DNA from: G963663315 sp965208975
GTDB lineage: Bacteria; Pseudomonadota; Gammaproteobacteria; Arenicellales; Poriferihabitantaceae
DNA length: 64,000 nucleotides
Assembly: GCA_965208975.1 (NCBI GenBank)
Contig: CBDBQH010000003.1
Span: forward strand, 1,922,001 to 1,986,000
Direction of reading: 5' to 3'
Shown here piece after piece: positions 60,575 through 64,000 of this stretch (its first letter is position 1; every line of letters begins with the position of its first letter). The notes below the pieces were generated by a model, which did not search any database, was not told the origin of the DNA, and saw nothing but the letters and a program-made list of their open reading frames with translations. The translations under genes were made by a program, and so were the position numbers.

Positions 60575-61370
60575 ATGAAATCTGTACCCCCCCCCCCCCC
60601 CCGATATAAAGGGCAGAAATAAAACCGACTTACAGAAACGAAAACAAATCATCCAAAGTCTGGCCGTTGGCGGACTGGCCGTTACCGTTTGGAATAAACC
60701 GATTGTAAACAGCGTGCTGTTGCCGGCTCATGCACAGCCATCAGGAAACACAACAGCAGACCCGGCAAACCCGTCCGGGCAAGCCGGACAATCCGGGCAG
60801 ACAGGACAGACCGAGCAGGGGCAGACCAATCAACAGCAAACCGCCGTACCGCAACAGAACCAGCAGCAACAACCAAACCCGGGCACACCCAATCATGACC
60901 GATTGGAGCCGTTGCCAGACAGCGATACGCTTCCATACGAAGTCATAAATACAGACGCATCGCTGGCGGCTTGCGGGACTATTGAGATAACAAGATATGA
61001 ATTTGCTGATCGGTATCACGCGCCGGGACTGATTGATAAAGACTACTGGGTCAAAGTATCAGGGATACGAACGCCGAAAACAGGCTTTCCAAATACCCGA
61101 GGGGAAGGGGCAAGAGTGGGACAACTTCCCCTGAGGCTATCTCTTCCTAATGGGCACGGCAATATTTCATTAGATCAAAGAGCAGTAACAGTAAGCATAA
61201 ACGGAAGAGACATACTAATCAGCAAGGGATTATCAGACGCAAACGCGCAACCTGCGAGAGGTACGGGAATATTCACGGCGTATTTTCGTAATTGGAACCC
61301 CACGACTAACAGACCGATTACACAAGAAGAATTAAACGGCAGTGCGCTTCATTGCGGAATCATCGCATGA
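60575..61370 (+). CDS. Phase-variable secreted protein, copy 2 (out of frame at a C16 tract)
   Basis: The ATG at 60575, 8 bases behind GGAG, reads M-K-S-V into 16 C. With 16 the frame continues RYKGQK and stops; a multiple of three would join it to DIKGRNKTDLQKRKQ, a hydrophobic export signal (SLAVGGLAVTVW, then LLPAHAQ), a G/Q/T-rich linker and a ~125-residue domain from CGTIEITRYEFADR to NGSALHCG. An ATG at 60570 lies in the body frame but is closed by TGA two codons later. Promoter, switch and signal are nearly identical to copy 1 at 944-1743, while the C-terminal domain shares only blocks such as NAQPAR and NWNP-TN-P. Function unknown; likely a surface or secreted factor. Confidence 0.7.
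60587..60602. repeat. Homopolymer of 16 C
   Basis: Sixteen consecutive C directly after the fourth codon of the gene, flanked by the same bases as the C20 tract of copy 1 (GTA before, GATATAAAGG after). Confidence 0.9.
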
Positions 61371-61374
61371 AAAC

Positions 61375-61393
61375 CGCGATAGCATTTATCGCG
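61375..61393. terminator. Stem-loop downstream of poly-C gene copy 2
   Basis: CGCGATA (61375-61381) pairs with TATCGCG (61387-61393) around GCATT, 5 bases after the stop. The same element follows copy 1 at 917-937; similarity between the loci ends just beyond it. Confidence 0.5.
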
Positions 61394-61434
61394 CCAGGCG
61401 GGTGACCGCCATCTGCCACCCTCTCCCGCGTCTG

Positions 61435-61612
61435 GCGGGCGGGCACGAAGACCCGCCCCTACGATGATGGGTGGCACGGGAATGATGTTTTGGGCTATGG
61501 ATGTCGTGAATTGCAGATTCCATATATCGTAGGGGCGCCTCTTGTGGGTGCCCGTGTTATTTTCGTATACGGTCGATGACGGTTGCGGGCGGGCACGAGA
61601 CCCGCCCCTACG
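61435..61612. repeat. Three copies of a GC-rich interspersed palindrome
   Basis: The gap 61371-61866 has no believable gene. It contains GGCGGGCACGAAGACCCGCC-type elements ending CCCTACG at 61435-61464 and 61586-61612, and an inverted variant (CGTAGGGGCGCCTCTTGTGG...) at 61528-61554. Each is itself an inverted repeat (GGGCGGGCACGA with GACCCGCCC). They resemble short REP/MITE-like elements that accumulate between genes. Confidence 0.75.
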
Positions 61613-61706
61613 CAACATTCAATCGCCGCACCAAAATATCAATCATCAGGTGATACGCCCTGTTATTCGTGGATTCCCGCTTATCAAGGGAAAGACGAGG
61701 GACAGG

Positions 61707-61737
61707 ACTCATCAGGATAAACTCATCAGGATAAACT
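61707..61737. repeat. 14-bp tandem repeat
   Basis: ACTCATCAGGATAA occurs twice in tandem (61707-61720, 61721-61734), followed by ACT. It lies in the non-coding stretch before the IS remnant. Confidence 0.7.
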
Positions 61738-61865
61738 GCTTAAAAACCTGTTTTTAATGATATAATTCGTGGAAACACAGATATTTATGTATTGAAAGGC
61801 ATTGTTTGTGTCGTTTTTTACGCTTGCAGGGTGTCGTATATTTGTAGAACAGGATCATGACTCTT

Positions 61866-62545
61866 AGGGAAACTCTGATTAATTGAGAACCTGAAGTATA
61901 ATGGAATATCTTGTTTTGACGATGGATATTCCGATGCGCCAGCGTACGTTTTCTGATCTGAGTTTTGACAAATACGGCAAGAAGACCCGCAAGGGGAATC
62001 AGTGGTACTTTGGCATGAAGGCGCATATTGGGGTAGACAGTCGCAGCAAGCTGATTCACTCGGTAGTGGCTACGCCGGCGAATGTGCATGATTCGCAGGT
62101 TCTGTGTGAGCTTCTGCATGGTGGTGAGACGCGGGTCTGGGGGGATTCGGCTTATACGGGTCAGAAGGCGAAGATCAGAGCGGTGGCGCCGAATGCGAAG
62201 GACTTCACACAGGCGAAGGGTTCGCGGTATCGGAAATTGACACAGACGGAGCGCACCCGGAATCGAACCAAATCCCGGGTTCGGTCGAAGGTGGAACACC
62301 CATTCGGGATTATCAAGCGGCAGTTCGGGTTTACGAAAGTGCGTGATCGTGGATTGGCGAAGAACACGCATCGACTGGTGGTGGCCTGTGCGTTGAGCAA
62401 TCTGGTGATGGTCAAGAAGACGCTGCTCAAACGAAGGCGAATACCACAGGAGACGTACGCCTGAAATCGGGGAAAACGCGATGAAACGCGCTTTCTTCTC
62501 CAACCTGGTTGCCGAAACCGGGTGAATTTACCCTTTAGACTCCCT
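61866..62545 (+). mobile_element. IS5-family element, internally deleted
   Basis: The segment around the transposase remnant begins AGGGAAACTCTGATTAATT (from 61866), a sequence like IS5-group ends, and a partial inverted match ending TCTCCCT-like (GACTCCCT) is at 62538-62545. The inverted repeats are imperfect and no target duplication is visible, so the ends are approximate. The element is about 680 bp, shorter than complete IS5 members. Confidence 0.45.
61934..62464 (+). pseudogene. IS5-family DDE transposase with internal deletion
   Basis: The frame joins a transposase N-terminus (MRQRTFSDLSFDKYGKKTRK) directly to the catalytic part (GNQWYFGMKAHIGVDSRSKL). In full IS5 transposases these segments are separated by well over 100 residues, so a central block is missing without breaking the frame. 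The DDE residues are visible in GVDS, WGDSAYTG and VEHPFGIIKRQFGF. The frame is open from an earlier ATG at 61901. The product lacks the N-terminal DNA-binding region and is probably inactive alone. Confidence 0.8.
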
Positions 62546-62772
62546 GAAATCCCGAATTTCCAACAACTGTCGCCCAAATGTTCTATTGATCAGACCATCC
62601 TTAGATTTTTCTTCGCACATTTGAATATTGGTCAGGCCGGGTCTCTATCCGCTTCCAGTTTGTCGAGATCGATTTTATTCAGGAGTTCCCAAGCACTATG
62701 CATGGTTTCGTCATTATTTTCAACAATGCTCTGACATGCGACTGAATACGGAGCGTGTCACAAAGCCGGATG
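62465..62772. other. Gene-poor stretch after the IS remnant
   Basis: This stretch holds the right end of the IS element and a short minus-strand frame (about 62632-62745) ending in HSAWELLNKIDLDKLEADRD, which reads like the C-terminus of a lost protein. No intact gene, RNA or strong repeat is visible. Confidence 0.4.
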
Positions 62773-62799
62773 TTGTTTTGCCTGACATGGTGGTATAGT
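62773..62799 (+). promoter_or_regulatory. Extended -10 promoter of the small membrane protein gene
   Basis: TGGTATAGT gives an extended -10 (62794-62799) with a weak -35 TTGTTT at 62773-62778. The leader that follows, AAACTGGAGAAT, also occurs in the leader of poly-C gene copy 2 (60558-60569). Confidence 0.4.
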
Positions 62800-62839
62800 C
62801 CCGAACATTGAACCAAACTGGAGAATTAATCATGACAGC

Positions 62840-63142
62840 GTGTACACCATCAACACACTGGAAGCGGCGTGGAAACTGAAAGGCGCCAGGATGGACACCG
62901 AACAAGCCGAAGCGGTAGCCCGAGGTAGTAGCCGAGGTAGTAGCGTAGCACACCAGGGGGAACAGTTGGCGACAAAGTCCGACATTGCCGGGTTGCGCTG
63001 GATGATCGGATTGCATTTTGCTTTTACGCTGGTCATATTGGGATTTGTGTATCAGAGCAACCAACAGGTGAATCAGCTAACGCAACAGGTGGCGCACTTG
63101 TCCGGCGTGGTGGAAAGATTGCCGGGTACGGACAGGAATTGA
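62840..63142 (+). CDS. Small membrane/coiled-coil protein, probably frameshifted at its start
   Basis: The frame from GTG at 62840 encodes 100 residues: TINTLEAAWKLKGARMDTEQAEAVA, then EQLATKSDIAGLRWMIGLHFAFTLVILGFV (one membrane helix) and a short Gln-rich tail. The N-terminus and LATK-D-A-L motif resemble CCDC90/DUF1640-like small coiled-coil proteins. A better start, ATG at 62832 behind GGAG, reads MTACTP and stops after 15 codons; one extra base would give MTAVYTINTLEAA. So either translation uses the GTG, or the gene has a one-base deletion. A 12-bp duplication encodes RGSSRGSS. Confidence 0.55.
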   Translation: MYTINTLEAAWKLKGARMDTEQAEAVARGSSRGSSVAHQGEQLATKSDIAGLRWMIGLHFAFTLVILGFVYQSNQQVNQLTQQVAHLSGVVERLPGTDRN

Positions 63143-63219
63143 TAACGGGTTTCCCAGCGCGGCACAGGCTGAAACCCTGCAATCCGGGTAATACCAACGG
63201 CAAGGGTTGACATCACGGT

Positions 63220-63249
63220 GACCGGGAATGCGGGGACCGGGAATGCGGG
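63220..63249. repeat. 15-bp tandem duplication
   Basis: GACCGGGAATGCGGG occurs twice in tandem (63220-63234, 63235-63249) in the gap between the two small coiled-coil genes. Confidence 0.7.
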
Positions 63250-63312
63250 TTGACCTGGTGAAGCAAACCGGGCAGACTGGACAGACAGAAATCAACACCA
63301 GAAAAGAGACAC

Positions 63313-63651
63313 ATGACCATTACAACCGCTTTAATCTTGCTGATTGTTACCATTGTCGGCGTAGGGGTAGCATTGGCCGGAGTGATCATCCCGGCCAACA
63401 ATCGCCATGGCCGGGACATTGCCGGGTTGCGGCAAGAGATCAACCAGGAGATTACCGGACTACGGCAAGAGATGAATCAGCAGGGGCAACAAATCAACCA
63501 GGACATTACTGGGTTGCGGCAAGAGATCAACCAGCAGGCGCAACAGATTACCCAGATTGCCCACCAGGTGGGGCACTTGTCCGGGTTACTGGAAGGCTTG
63601 AGAGGCCGACCCATAGCGACAGAGCAACCGGAAGAAATCCGGGTTGGATAA
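63313..63651 (+). CDS. Membrane-anchored coiled-coil protein with repeats
   Basis: A 112-residue protein: an N-terminal membrane helix (TALILLIVTIVGVGVALAGVII) followed by a Gln-rich coiled coil built from repeats of the form GLRQEINQ (at ~39-46, 49-56 as GLRQEMNQ, and 68-75), and a short charged tail. The DNA repeats (TTGCGGCAAGAGATCAACCA) are nearly identical, implying recent expansion. It resembles the preceding gene in its last part (HQVGHLSGLLEGL versus QQVAHLSGVVERL), so the two are related. Function unknown. Confidence 0.7.
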   Translation: MTITTALILLIVTIVGVGVALAGVIIPANNRHGRDIAGLRQEINQEITGLRQEMNQQGQQINQDITGLRQEINQQAQQITQIAHQVGHLSGLLEGLRGRPIATEQPEEIRVG

Positions 63652-63742
63652 TCGCGGTCATCTGAAAGCGGAGAGGGTCTCTTTTCCTGAAGGTAATCCG
63701 CGATAGTGTTTTTTCATTGCTCAATTATCCCGGCTCATCCAG

Positions 63743-64000
63743 TCAAATCAATCGGCAACCAAGCTTTTCTGGCCCGAAACGAACAACATCGGTGACCGGC
63801 AGGCCGGTTTCGTCCTCCAATCTGGCTATTTCTGATAATGCCTCGCGCTCACTGACCATTGAGGTATTGAGCGCTACGCCGATGGTTGTGGCCCGGGTCA
63901 GGGAGCCGCAAACTGAAGTCAATTCTTCATTCAGACGGATAAATTCTTTCAGTGGCGGTATTTTGACTGATTCGGGGGAGCGCAGTCGGGTCATGCCCGA
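63743..64000 (-). CDS. DUF1611 family protein, C-terminal end only
   Basis: The frame enters from the right edge and ends at 63743. The visible ~86 residues (PPLKEFIRLNEELTSVCGSL, IGVALNTSMVSEREALSEI, ETGLPVTDVVRFG) match the C-terminus of DUF1611 proteins, some of which (DgcN) are acyltransferases in D-amino-acid metabolism. The catalytic part is outside the window, so function cannot be judged. Confidence 0.65.
   Translation of the reverse strand, partial: SGMTRLRSPESVKIPPLKEFIRLNEELTSVCGSLTRATTIGVALNTSMVSEREALSEIARLEDETGLPVTDVVRFGPEKLGCRLI

Noticed and set aside
61435..61612. CRISPR array
   Set aside because: The repeats are few, irregularly spaced and occur in both orientations; no cas gene is present.

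Overview
The window looks like a chromosomal segment of a gammaproteobacterium. It carries a complete division and cell-wall (dcw) cluster with a meso-diaminopimelate-type MurE, plus LpxC, PpiD, UbiA, the lon-hupB-tRNA-ppiD order, dciA between lpxC and secA, and an IscR-controlled SUF operon. No rRNA or species marker is present, so I do not go below class. The mix of core genes with an R-M system, a toxin-antitoxin pair, palindromic repeats and a decayed IS would fit a host-associated or marine lineage, but that is inference.

Layout. 1-2.6 kb (accessory): a truncated conserved hypothetical gene, a possible small RNA, a secreted-protein gene interrupted by a run of 20 C (coding strand), and a higBA pair. 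2.8-8.9 kb: a small ORF and a type III-like mod/res system. 9.0-14.2 kb: soxBDAG, heterotetrameric sarcosine oxidase. 14.3-19.5 kb: lon, hupB, tRNA-Val, tRNA-Asp, ppiD. 19.6-27.2 kb (minus strand): ridA-recG-ubiA-nudix and priA-pyrC, separated by an AT-rich gap with DnaA boxes and an IHF site. 27.4-44.3 kb: mraZ-rsmH-ftsL-ftsI-murE-murF-mraY-murD-ftsW-murG-murC-murB-ftsQ-ftsA-ftsZ, nearly all overlapping, behind a TTGACA promoter with four MraZ repeats. 44.5-51.5 kb: lpxC, dciA, secA, argJ, mutT, coaE and a truncated prepilin peptidase. 51.5-60.3 kb: iscR-sufBCD-sufT-Rieske ferredoxin, then murA-hisD-hisC. 60.5-64 kb (accessory): a second copy of the poly-C gene, palindromic repeats, an internally deleted IS5 transposase, two small membrane/coiled-coil proteins and the end of a DUF1611 gene.

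The most interesting signal is the pair of related genes near the two ends of the window, in opposite orientation. Each has the same extended -10 promoter, the same start region, a poly-C tract (20 and 16 bases), a nearly identical export signal, a G/Q/T-rich linker and a diverged C-terminal domain bounded by two cysteines. The tract lies between start codon and signal peptide, and the reading frame is open only when its length is a multiple of three; both copies are out of frame here. This is the architecture of slipped-strand phase variation with a shared switch and variable payload. A second strong signal is an AT-rich target-recognition segment inside the otherwise GC-richer mod gene.

Several usual partners are missing locally: ddl from dcw, sufS/sufE from the SUF operon, hisG between murA and hisD, pilB/pilC beside the pilD remnant, and secM between lpxC and secA. 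They may lie elsewhere in the genome.
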